Of a stretch of DNA of 64,000 nt, positions 53,401 through 64,000 are shown one piece after another. Location of the stretch: NCBI RefSeq assembly GCF_901709675.1, contig NC_051091.1, positions 4,808,967-4,872,966 on the forward strand, read 5' to 3'. The stretch's first letter is position 1. Each line of letters starts with the position of its first letter. A program made the translations under genes and the position numbers. This DNA is from Syngnathus acus. Its lineage: Eukaryota > Chordata > Actinopteri > Syngnathiformes > Syngnathidae. Under the pieces are notes generated by a model. The model was not told the origin of the DNA. It was given only the letters and a program-made list of their open reading frames with translations, and did no database searches.

Positions 53401-55866
53401 CCTGCAGATGCCTGAGCTCATCCTCCAGTTCCTTAATTTTCTTCTGTTGCTTGGTGAGTCTTGTGTCACTGTCCTTCTCCTTCGCACGTAGTTTCTTGAT
53501 GATGTTGCTGTGCTGAAGCTGCTGCTTGGACAACTTTTCACCTACAAGTGAAATGCAGACAGGCCAACATCTTTGTTATCCTGAGCAACATTCCATTCAA
53601 AAGGAGAAAGCATAATAATTATTGTTTTGGTTTATTTAACTGCTGGTGTATTACTTAGTGTATTTAGTGTTTATGGAGCATTTACCTTCTTCCAGCAGGC
53701 CTCTGATCTGTTCCTCCTTCTCTTTGATGAGCTCCAACGAAACACTGGAGTGCAGTCTTGACGCGAGTTCCTCTCGCAGACCCTTAATTTCCTGTCAAGA
53801 TATGCCAACTTTAAACCAAACATTTGGGATCAGCTGGAGCTTTTCCCCATTCGTGATGTAATTATTTTAGCAGCAAGAACTCAAATATATCCATCTTACC
53901 TTCTTCGCAATATCTCTCTCTTTGCAAGCCAGCTGAGCTTTCCTCTCAGTATCTGCTATGCGCTGTGTAAATTCATCCTTCAAGGACTGAACTGTGGAGC
54001 TCTCCCCCTTCAGTGTTAGAACTTCACTGTCGGGGGGGAGACACACAAGAAAAAAGCATCTTAGCGTCATATTTTCAGTATACAACGCTTTCTGAGCATG
54101 CCAATGCCCTCAACTCACTCTCGCAGGTTGTCACATTGTTCCTCCAGTCTCGCCTTGTCCTTGCTAGCCGCCAGTAGCTGAGACTCTCGCTTCTCAAGGC
54201 GGCTCGACAGCTCGTCGATAACCTACAACAGCGCGAATTTGCGTTTACACCACAAATGTTTTGCTCAAGGACTCTTATCGAAGCAAAATAAATACCTTTT
54301 GAAGCTCAACCATCTGAACTGTCGAGACACCTTTCATCTCCTCAGTGAGTGACGTGACAAACTCTTCAACCGGATTTCGCACCGGCGAATCCTGTTGCTG
54401 CTCAGCCAGCAGTTCCGGTTGTTCACAATTCACTGGCGTCACACTCCGTCCACTCTCCTCCATATCGTCGACAGACTCCTTCCGCTCGCTTTCGGTCAAG
54501 CACTCTTCCTTCTCCTCGTTGACCTCATTTGTACTTTCCACCGCTCCATCTTCTTGCTTCTCACACACATCTGATGGAGCATCTGCTGCAGGGAGAGCGC
54601 CCGAAGTTACGGAAGCCAGCGTCCGACTGCCCGGGATCTCGTCATCGGAGTTAATCTCACTGACACTCCGACTATCCAGCGACTGCACACTGAACGAATC
54701 AATTCGCTCAAATGCATCTGAGGAGGAACCACAACTCTCGGTGAGTTTTGGGTAGTCGTCCAGGCGAGGGAAATCTCCACAAGCAGAGGCAGTAAGAAGC
54801 TGGAAGGAGCCATGCATCAAATGAAGGTTAGCTTTTGCTTCTCCGGTTTCTTGTCTGGAGCTAGCTGAGCTCTCACTCAACACACTCTCATGGTCCAGCA
54901 CTTCAATGTCACTCGTGGTGGATGTTCCCGAAGAGAAGGCACTAACTGGAGGGGAAGGCGTGTCACTTTGCCGGTCTTCTGTTTTTAAATCTTTTTGCTC
55001 CAAATGTACATCCTTGGAAGACTGGGAGGCTGGTGGATCAGAATGTTTAGAGTTTTTAGATTCTGAGGAATCTGTACAAGGTTCAGGAGAATGCGAGGGA
55101 GTTTCCCCAACTGGGTATTCCGCTTGAATCTCTGGCCACTCCACATTGGAGTCGCCAGGAACTTTGGTGACAGAGTTATGTTTTTCTCTGCTTGTGTTGG
55201 TCTTTGCGTCATCTGGGCTGCTAGTAAGGTCATCAAAATCTTCAGGAGGAGAAACTGGCTGGAGAAGAATAGCGTCTTGATGTGAGCATTCAAGCTCCCG
55301 CGGTTGGCCATCACCACCTGTCTGACATTCGTGATCCGAATCAACAGACTCCGTCTTTTGGGGCTCCACTTCTTTCTTCATCGCAGCATTTTTTCTATTA
55401 TTTTCTTTTTCCTGAGGCTGTCTCTGAGATTTAGTAGGGGGTACAGACACTACCTGGGATAGGGTGACGCATTGCCCATCTCCAGGTGGCAGGAAGGCAC
55501 TAAAAAAGTTTTCGGACTCATCCACAACAGTGCGGGTGACAGGAGTCGTTATGGCCACAGAGGAAGGTGGAGTTGAATCCTCTTCTTCAGGTGGTGCTTC
55601 CCACTGGGTTATCCCCCAACCACCACTTAATGACAACTTTTCAGGCAACGTCACATCTGACCCAAAAGAAGAAAGAAAGCATTTAACAGCGTAAACATTA
55701 GATGCTAAACATCTGTTCTATGAAACTTACCGTCATAAGGCATTACAGTTGTATCACTCCATTGGCCCTCTTCTTTAATGTCCAGAACACGATCGATTGA
55801 TTTCTGAGCTGTTGTTAATGCTTGTTTGGCGAAAGTGGACAGGTGAGCCGCGTTGAACCAACTCAT
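50490..55866 (-). CDS. tmf1: TMF1, TATA element modulatory factor 1 (golgin ARA160), complete
   Basis: Seventeen coding exons: 55866-55731, 55656-54296, 54222-54119, 54026-53900, 53791-53686, 53541-53399, 53141-52975, 52773-52617, 52424-52332, 52254-52098, 52003-51811, 51724-51655, 51572-51480, 51402-51292, 51100-50942, 50831-50706, 50630-50490; 3444 nt, 1147 aa (human 1093). All phases agree. TMF1 is a Golgi tethering golgin that binds Rab6 through its C-terminal coiled coil and captures vesicles through its extreme N-terminus (M-S-W-F-N ... F-A-K-Q-A-L, conserved here). Residues 46-499 (one 1.36-kb exon) are acidic, Ser/Thr-rich and mostly disordered, with conserved islands V-V-D-E-S-E-N-F-F-S-A-F-L (89-101), S-G-T-S-T-T-S-D-I-E-V-L-D-H-E-S (about 288-303) and D-A-F-E-R-I-D-S-F-S-V-Q-S-L-D-S (about 359-374). 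Residues 500-1147 are largely coiled coil, ending in the family's C-terminal TATA-binding-type domain. Confidence 0.97.
53261..53274 (+). promoter_or_regulatory. CTCF consensus site in TMF1 intron, 14 of 14
   Basis: CCACCAGAGGGCAC matches CCASYAGRKGGCRS completely. It lies in the intron between TMF1 coding exons 6 and 7. Functional status unknown. Confidence 0.45.
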
Positions 55867-56340
55867 CTTGACCACAAGCTAGTTCCTAACTGTTACGTGA
55901 ATTGAAGAATAAATCAAAGAACAATGCATAGTCGCTTTAAATGGGTCTGCATATTTGCTCTAAGCGATTTATCGGACGTGACAACGCTTTGTTATGAAAA
56001 ACAGTTTTGGTCAGACTCGATTTGTTGACAGCTAGGCTAGCTAAAGCTAGTATGGATTGGCGTTAGTCATGAGCTTGCAATGAAGACAGACGGGAATCCC
56101 GATCGCGTCAGTAGAATATTAATACTGCATTAGTCGGCTACCACGGTCATCATAGCAAAAGTATCATCATCATAATCCATCGTTTTCGATTGTTTTGGTC
56201 GCTCTCAGATGGTGAGCTCGATGCTTTAGCAATGTCGTTGCTTCCGGTCCACGTAGCAGCGTGACGTCATTGTTTAGTCAAGCAGCTGCGAGTTGGGTGC
56301 GTTTGGAGATCTATTCCGAGGGCGCACTGACGCTCAGACC
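55867..56340 (-). promoter_or_regulatory. tmf1: TMF1 5' leader and TATA-less promoter
   Basis: Directly upstream of the TMF1 ATG on its strand. A perfect palindromic cAMP-response element TGACGTCA is at 56262-56269 and an ETS-type core (cttccgg, i.e. CCGGAAG on the minus strand) at 56241-56247. Such a CRE/ETS pair is typical of housekeeping TATA-less promoters. Start site not determined. Confidence 0.5.
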
Positions 56341-56363
56341 GTTCGAAAAAAGGGGGGTGACAG

Positions 56364-56513
56364 GATTCTGACTTTTAAATCTCAGAATTCTGACTTTATT
56401 CTCAGAATTGTGACTTTAAAGTGGGAATTCTCACTTAATTCTCAGAATTCTGACTTTAAAGAGGGAATTCTCTCTTAATTCTCAGAATTCTGACTTTAAA
56501 GTGGAAATTCTGA
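56364..56513 (+). repeat. 40-bp tandem repeat built from GAATTC palindromes
   Basis: Unit starts at 56401, 56441 and 56481 (period 40), preceded by a 20-bp half-unit at 56381. Each unit is two 20-bp halves centred on GAATTC: one is the perfect palindrome TCAGAATTCTGA (56382, 56442, 56482), the other a near-palindrome such as gtgggaattctcac. It lies just outside the TMF1 promoter. Confidence 0.85.
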
Positions 56514-56559
56514 ACATTTAATATCAAGGTCAATTGACTGCAGTGTCGCCTTAAATTAG

Positions 56560-56573
56560 CCAATAGGGGGCAG
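56560..56573 (+). promoter_or_regulatory. CTCF-like motif, 13 of 14
   Basis: CCAATAGGGGGCAG differs from CCASYAGRKGGCRS only at position 4. It lies about 0.7 kb upstream of the TMF1 start codon, next to the palindromic repeat. Confidence 0.35.
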
Positions 56574-59500
56574 CATTTTTCTAATTGTTTTCTATCGTGG
56601 TCAGTGGCACAGACAGAACATGCAACAGCTGTCGGACAACATATCTGCCAGCTTTCAAATGAGGCCAAATATTGAAAATCCGATGGTCAAAAAAATTGAA
56701 TAAATTAGATTTCAAATGTCCTACAAAGACATCTTCACTGCAAATGGTACCCATGGTATGAATTGCGGCCTCCTATTGCCGCAAAAGTCAAATGGCGTTG
56801 AGTTTCTCAACTGTTTTGCAACAGCCCATCAGTAATCCCATTTTTTCCAAACAATAACATAGTATACAAGTCTCAATCATTTTATTCTTTGTAGCCTCAG
56901 CAATTAAATTACAGTCAGTGGGAGTTTGTAAAACCCTCCTCACGTTATAGAGGCAGGCATTTGCCAAACTGTTAAAACATTGCTATATTGTATATGTAAC
57001 AAACAGTGAGACAAAACAGCTGTGCAACACAATAAAGATGCACAATAATGTAGATTTACTGCATTGGTCTGCTATCAGAGTGTAGAATTACATGAGGCAT
57101 TTAGTGTGAATGGAAGACATAAAATTGAGAACCTGTGATTAAGCTTAATGGCTTTAGTGGGGAGGATAGCTCCCACAAGTATGTGATTTACTACGTCGGC
57201 ATTGAGTTAATGAACCTTTGTGTTTAATTTCTCATTCCACGATGATTAATGAACCCGAGAAGGACTTGCATGCATTTTAATGGCCATGCAAACACAATTG
57301 TTCATTCGGTTTGGACTTTTAAATAGTTTAGGAAATGTGAAGTAAATGGGACAGGGGACATGGCGGACGAAAAAAAAATGCAGATCAGTATCCAGACAGA
57401 CTCCTTCATATTTTCACTCTAGGTGGATTTTTGGGGGGTTCGGTTTTCACTTCCTGTTAGTCAAATCCTCGGTCAAATTCATTTTTCTGTATTCAACGGT
57501 AATGGCAGACATCAGGAACAAAAGAGCACTTGACTATTGAAAAGTCATGTGCAGTTATCTCATAGCTGTGACATTCATTACTAGAGCTGGTGTCAAGATG
57601 CTGAATGTACACAGTTTTCTGAAATAGAGCAGTCAAAGAATAGAAGTCAAAACATCCTTCAGTGCTGACACCGTTGTATAGATTCCATTGAAATGCCATC
57701 TGTCATCCTCCCACCTTAACAGGGACATTGGGAATGTCACTACCGTGCTTTTGAGATGACCTTGCCATCCATCACAAAGCAATAGTGTATACAGCGGACG
57801 GGGTAGCAAAAAAAAGAGCCCTAAAAATCAACTTTTCTTGTATTTTCTCATTTGTCACCTTTGCACTCCATACCAATTTGCCATTCAAAGTCTTTGTGTC
57901 AGCCTGTCCAAAGAGGTTTTGATTGCGCCGATGATAACATGTCACAAGGCCGTGTCCCAAATTCCGTGCAGCAAGATTGGAACGCTACAGGCTGGATTTG
58001 TGTTATCGTCTAGTTAAGTGATTGATGATGTCGCTCTGCTGCGGCGCTTTGATAATAAGATGCCGATGATTTATCACCGCTGCTCACAATGTGATTAGAT
58101 TCTAGATTTACACTCAACAAACAGTACTTTCTAGCTATATTAGCCTGATAGGTGTCTGGTAGTGAGCACAAAGGGGTCACCGCCAAATATGCGGTGGGAT
58201 GTTTCAATTCTGAAGCTTGAGTTTTGAGCCCCACTGACTCCTTGTGCTCGCCACTTCCTGCCGGTAGGGGAGGACCGGCTATGACCTTGCTAAACATACT
58301 TTTGTTTTTTTTGTACTTTGGTCCTGAAACGTTTTTTTAAGATGGAGGAGGAATTCTGAATAATCGGGCCAAGAAGTGGAATTCACTGTCACTTTGTTGA
58401 ACTATAATCTTCTTTTGATGATAAATAATTCCATTTCCTAAAGGGATGTTGGCTTACCTGGCTGACAAATAAGAGGCCAGGTATGAGAACTTGTCTTTGT
58501 CATTCTTTCTGCTAGATATTTTCATCTCCCTCCTTTGTCTTTCGAGAACAACAAAAGCGTTTCTTACGGCAGAATCTTAAGTCAGAGGAAGGGAAATTCC
58601 CCCCAGATTTTTCACCACCGTTTATTCCGGCTTGCGCTTCCTATTTCCTGTCCTCCTCGGTATGCTTCCTGCTTTTCCATTCCTGCATCACCATTGTCTC
58701 CTTCTTGCTAAAAAGAACTGTTGTTCTTTGGAGAGACAACATCCAGTCGGTCAACATTCACCCAAGAATTTCCTCCTGGGTGAAATGTGTCTGGATGCTT
58801 AATCAGGTGCTAAGATTTTTCTCTCTTTCTCTTTCTCTCATCTCAGACTTTCTGACAGCTTGGGTGTGTACAAGGTATATTCAAATGAAGTCGCAGTTGA
58901 CAATAAATCCTGACATCAGTCAGCATCCATGTTATAGTAACAACCTCCTTTCGCAAATGGAGGCCCTTTGAATTTAATTGTCTGTGAAATTCCAATTGTT
59001 CCGGTGCCGCTTAAACCATTATAATATTTTCATTGCAGCAATATGTTTGCATATGTACCTCCCATTGGCCATATCATTACGATGAAAAAATAGGCGCTTC
59101 ACTGGCTGAAGTAATGATTCGTCCTCGTGTGTGCTCGTGTTGTTATACTCAATGTGAACATTTTCGGCTGTGCAATAGCGAGGCCAGAATCAGCTGAGGC
59201 TTCACTACGGAAGAAAATGCAAATGACGGAGGTTAATATACATTCATTTGTTGGACCTAATGCTATTCATAATTATTCATAATTATAGACACTGTACCAC
59301 CTTAATCTCGAATGCACACAATATATAATCACATGAAAAAATAATGACTCTCTTCTTTCTGATTAAAAAGAGGAATCCCAATTTATCTCCCAGCATCACA
59401 CCCAATGCCAGCCAGTCCCGAGACCCGTTCCAGGTTCTAACAGACCACCCAAACGCTCTGAAAATTAAATGAGCCGCTGAGGTAATTAAGAGTAAATCCT

Positions 59501-60459
59501 CGCTGTCTTCTCCAACAACCGTTTGGGTGTAGAGTGGGCGGGTCTTACCATATTAAGCCTGGCAAGAGTGGATGATAACTTGGAACTTCATCATTAGACC
59601 CCAGCTGGTGGAGATACTGGTACCTTTCATAAAGAAAAAAGCTTCACCAAAGTGACAATACTAATTTTGCAGCATTGTGTGTCATGATAATGTACTTTGT
59701 AAAAATATATAAAATAATGCACTATTGCAACACAGTCCAAGCAAGCAGGATGTTTACTGACTGAAGAAAACATTTTAAAGCCAATCATTCCGATGAAGTT
59801 TCATCCTCCGATAACAGCTGCCAAGCAACAGATTAATAATGAAGTGGAAAATGAAATTACGCTGAGTCATTAAGTTTACTGCTCTCCGTGGGAGCAGATA
59901 ATGGGCCTGCCAGTGGATCATAAGCCAGGACACAAAAAATGTTGGATTATAGATGAAATCGTTTGAATGTTTCACAGTTTAGACATACCTGAGGGGATCG
60001 GTAACCTCCTTTTGTCAAAATGATATTGTGGCACTTCACTAGCTCCACTCAAATACGTTTTCTCTGTCTGTCAAGCGCTCCTGTTGAAAAAAATCTTTTG
60101 CATATAGAGAATTTCTATACACACATATAGCTAAGTGATATCTCTTTATTCATATTATTAATTGTATTTATATACACATATAGCTAAATGGGACCTCTTG
60201 ATTCCTTATTCTTCAGCAACAATCCAATGAAGACATGCGTGAAGTTGTCAATCGCTGTTGTCAAGAGGAGGACTTAGCTTGCAGGACATTGCCAGGGAAT
60301 CAATACAGCTCCACCGCTTAGATTTTTCTCTCAAACCTTTCACCACTTTATGACTTTCACACCGAGACAAGACATTAAACCGCAGGGCGAGCTTGCATGT
60401 TCCACACTGGAGTTGTTCAATCTGCTCAATCTGCTCCAACCTATCTGCCCTATATGAAT

Positions 60460-60478
60460 CCCGGTTTACTAAACCGGG
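60460..60478. repeat. Perfect 8-bp-stem hairpin
   Basis: CCCGGTTT-ACT-AAACCGGG: eight-base perfect inverted repeat with a three-base loop. It is not followed by a T run, so it does not look like a terminator; possibly a transposon-end relic. Confidence 0.7.
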
Positions 60479-61447
60479 CTTAGTGATATTATAGCGTCAG
60501 CTGCTAAACACGACAATAGCTTAAGTTTTCAAATATTGTAACCTTTGTAATCCACATCATGTAAAACTTTCATAACAAAAGCGTCCCGTAGTTATATTTT
60601 CAAGATATAACCGTAGACGATCTTGCAACACCGTTAGCCTTTAACCACTGTTTTATAAGAGCCGTATATTTGTCTTGGCTATATTCTTCCCATGGTATCA
60701 GTGATGTTGATAAATGTCAAGAGGATAAAAAGCATAAATGTCGGTAGGAAGAAAAGAGTTCATTGTGCTCATAAGAAGTAACATAAACAAAGATGTCCCT
60801 CAAGGGCAGTTTCTAGGAAACATATAAAAATCACCTCTGAAGAAGCCTACACAGCCCTGAGGGTCCAGTCTCAAGTGGATCGGCACTACGCCGCTTTTAT
60901 GCAGACATATTTCAACCTAGTGGCATACACTGCAGCCACATACTGTAGATAGTGAAATTCCCACATCAACACCAAGACAGTACTTTGCTCCTAATGAGCA
61001 AAAGAAGCCAAATTATAAATTCAGCAGCACCCGTCTTGTAAAAGAAAAAAAATGTGAGAAGGGTGTGGTGATGATCCGAGTGTGATGACATTCACGAATA
61101 TCACGCTTCCACATCAGGAAGTGTACACGTGCAAGCAGGATGCGTTGAGTCCTCACACGGGTACATCTACTTGCTGGCGAAAGCTACAAAAAGTGTTAAT
61201 CATATGGAGTGTTAGATAGAGCTTTATACACTCATTGGCTACAACGTTAGAGACCTTTGCACAATGTAGTTGCATTCAATTCTCTTTCGAGACTGTTGAT
61301 TGGCTCTGACATAATTGCTATTTGGTTCACAATGTGCTGTTGATGTTGTAGCGGCAAGATTCTGCAAGCAACACACATATTGCAGTTTTGTCGTGCGTGA
61401 ACCTGAACCTACCATGTATATTTTGGAATATAAAAGCCAATGTACGC

Positions 61448-61650
61448 ACTGGCGAAGCTAGAGGGGGAGCCGTAGGGGCACTGCCCCCCCCTGAAATATG
61501 CCAAGATAAATAATTGACTTTTGTTTTTTTACAGATATATCTTGTATTTTTACCCCCCGGTCATCTGTAGGGATCATACAATAAATCTTTATCAGCATTT
61601 TTTGCAGACCCAATGATATATGCTTGCCCCCCCATGAAAAAAAATCCTAG
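61448..61650. mobile_element. Possible old repeat element with G-rich start and C-run interior
   Basis: Starts ctggcgaagctagaggggga, followed by 'ggggcactgcccccccctga', and contains 'tgcttgcccccccatgaaaa' near its right side. The pattern resembles repeats I have seen in fish but both ends are uncertain. Confidence 0.3.
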
Positions 61651-64000
61651 AAAACCCACACAAGCACACATCAAATGTCCCACAATGTTCATCAATACAA
61701 TGCAGTACATCTTATCTGTGTCAAGGACTCGAATATATTCATAAACGCAACTTGATCAATTTAATGTACTTTGTTGTCTATTTAAGCTGAAGTGAAACAC
61801 ACGTTAACTTGTCATTTTGGGTAATTCGATTTGCTGACACGGCATAAAACTAAATATCGCATGCATGATGTATTATCTTGTCAACCCCCAGCCGCACCCA
61901 TCACCATTATTAAATAGACCGAATGGCAGCAACGACGTTGGCCGAGCTCCCGTCTGCCGGCAATGACATTATTGCTATTTATGAGTTTTGATTACTTGTT
62001 GTGAATTTGCCTCTTCGCTGTTGGCACTCATTACCATAATCATGTTAGTGTTTGGATGTGCCCTTGCGTTGTCATTCCACACGCTAATGAATGCACATCG
62101 GTGATGAGACGATGACAACCTCGTCCTTTGCAGGTTTGGATTCAGGTACAACCTGGTGGAGCTTTCCTTCATCCTCTGCTCATCACATTGAAGGTGTCTT
62201 TGCACATGGTTGTCACGCAGCGGGTGAAGACACATCCCCCTCAGTGGACACCTCAAGCTTCATTTGGCTGTCTTTCTTGACTGTCAGCAGCAATTACAGC
62301 GCCTTTCTGGGAGAGCCAGCTGCCCTCATATTATGTTTCATTTCACTGGCGCAAGATGCGCAACAACCCAAAGAGACAGCTACACCGTAATTCCGTTTGA
62401 GAGGAATGAAAAGTGCAGCTGCAGATGAATATAGGACACACACACCTCTCCAAGAAAGGACAAGGGAAGGAGTGCGGTTTTGTTTTGCACGATAAACACG
62501 TGTTCATCCTAAGAACAAAGCAGGAATCCCATTGTGAGCTTTTCCCCCAGGAGGATGGATATCTCCCATTTTATGACTTGCTTATGTCTGAGTTTGCACA
62601 AACTTTGTAATGGAGCTCGTAAAACGGCTTGAAGGTGCAGCTTTTCTCACAGTGAGCGACTCTTGCAGATTCAATGAAAGCAGCACAGATTTTTTATTTT
62701 TTTTGTCGAACGGTTTTTATTGATATCGTTTGCTCAAGCCTTTGGCGGAATAGGACAAACCATGATGCTAACCATAGCAATACAAAGTTGAATGTGGTGG
62801 GGATCAAAAGGCAAATATTGACTGTAACAGTTTATGACAGCTATTCAAACATAATAATTTTTTATTTATTTGTCAATAGTTAGTCCAGTAGCCACCAAAA
62901 GAATGACGAGTTCTTTGAATATACAAAAAAGTCACACATATTGTGGATTGGCAATGAAAGCATAGTATCCAGCCATACCCTCATAAAATAAAATAAATAA
63001 CTTCGGGTAAATTAATTCATTATAGTCATTAAATTCTAATAGTGAATATGAACTTCAGGCACTCATGAATGTACTTTTTGAAGAAATTCTAATATTTTAA
63101 GATGACCCATTGTATTCCGATTTTTTAATTGGACCACACCTTATTTTCCCCTCGATAATTGAATCAAAAATAGATAACAATAACTGATGCTGATTCTGTT
63201 TGGTTGTGGCTGTGACCTCAGCTGCGCTTCACTATCACTTACTCATAGGAGACAAAAACAAATACTCATTTTCCAATGCCCTCACACACATTTGTTCTAA
63301 ACAGATATTGGGAGCTGCAACATTTGGGGCTTAAATCTTACTTATTGCACTGGCGCCACAGTCTGTGCAGACAATGGCCGCCGGGTCAGTGAGGGGTAAA
63401 GCGAGGGAGTCCCATGAGGTGGACTAGGAAGGATTTTCTCCACAACGTATAATGACAGCACAGGCAATATAAACCTGCCAATGGGCTGAGGTGACAGTAA
63501 CGATCGGTTGAGGTTCATTTTATCAAAGCTGACCCTTTTGACCTCCGGGTTCCCATGGAAACTCATTGTCCCTTTAGGGCCGATCGCTGGTGATTGACAT
63601 CGCCTTGGAATGACACACACTGCATGACCCGAGGCCGATATTACGTTGAGATAATGTTATTGTAAGTGTCCTCTTGCTCTTCTGGCTTTCATTCGGCACA
63701 TGAGCGCACACGCCGAAGATCACGCCGGGTCAACGTCTTTTTTATTATCTCACACCGCATGACTTTGGCAATACTGCAAGCCATGCATTGCTGTTGTATT
63801 AACTGCATGGTCAAACACAGAGTGGCGTGGAAGGCTGTAGGAACATTCAGTTACAAATAAAAAAACACTAGGTATAGAAAAATAATATAGAAAGAAATTT
63901 CAATATAGAAAAAAAACCCTCTTTGTGGTTGCAAAATACATTATTGTGTCTCATTAGAATGCATATCTCTCATTTCCTGACCGACTTTATTAGAGAGCTC

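Larger units (their letters stand above)
56574..64000. other. Intergenic DNA upstream of TMF1, no gene recognised
   Basis: Seven kilobases without an exon that I can assign on either strand. Short open frames (for example 62,091-62,390 plus and 58,010-58,297 minus) show no family motif. Contents noted: a near-duplicate AT-rich segment at about 60115-60190, a hairpin at 60460-60478, and a possible repeat at 61448-61650. UBA3, the next gene in the human order, is not visible before the right edge. Confidence 0.65.

Overview
This is a vertebrate nuclear window, almost certainly from a teleost (compact-genome percomorph type). It has short introns with GT...AG borders, CA/TG microsatellites, long G/C homopolymers, and several dispersed repeats of kinds common in fish. 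I cannot name the species. No bacterial, viral or CRISPR content was seen.

Four protein-coding genes can be read exon by exon. (1) 760-5558, plus strand: the last two coding exons of TAFA1 (FAM19A1); earlier exons lie off the left edge. (2) 22421-33465, minus strand: a complete TAFA4 (FAM19A4) in four coding exons, 135 aa, with a 12-nt terminal coding exon. (3) 45096-48856, minus: complete EOGT, 15 coding exons, 528 aa, the ER EGF-domain O-GlcNAc transferase. (4) 50490-55866, minus: complete TMF1, 17 coding exons, 1147 aa, a Golgi golgin. In both complete multi-exon genes every exon length agrees with the reading phase of its neighbours, so no frameshift or pseudogene is present.

Gene order and orientation (TAFA1+, TAFA4-, EOGT-, TMF1-) is, from memory, that of human 3p14.1, so this is an old conserved block. 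The two TAFA paralogues are convergent neurokine genes; EOGT and TMF1 are secretory-pathway housekeeping genes.

Layout: 1-5558 TAFA1 3' part; 5559 to about 6290 its 3' UTR; about 6.3-22.4 kb intergenic, with MITE-like and LINE-like debris; 22.4-33.5 kb TAFA4; 33.5-44.4 kb upstream/5' region of TAFA4, including a telomere-like degenerate repeat (36.2 kb), a CpG-rich block (40.6-41.8 kb) and a full CTCF consensus (41.94 kb); 44.4-48.9 kb EOGT; 50.2-55.9 kb TMF1; 55.9-56.3 kb TMF1 promoter; 56.36-56.52 kb a palindrome-based tandem repeat; 56.5-64 kb no recognisable gene. The window reads as an ordinary conserved vertebrate locus. The most notable points are an altered D-Y-D motif in EOGT, the tiny TAFA terminal exons, CTCF-like sites around the gene boundaries, and two unusual repeats.
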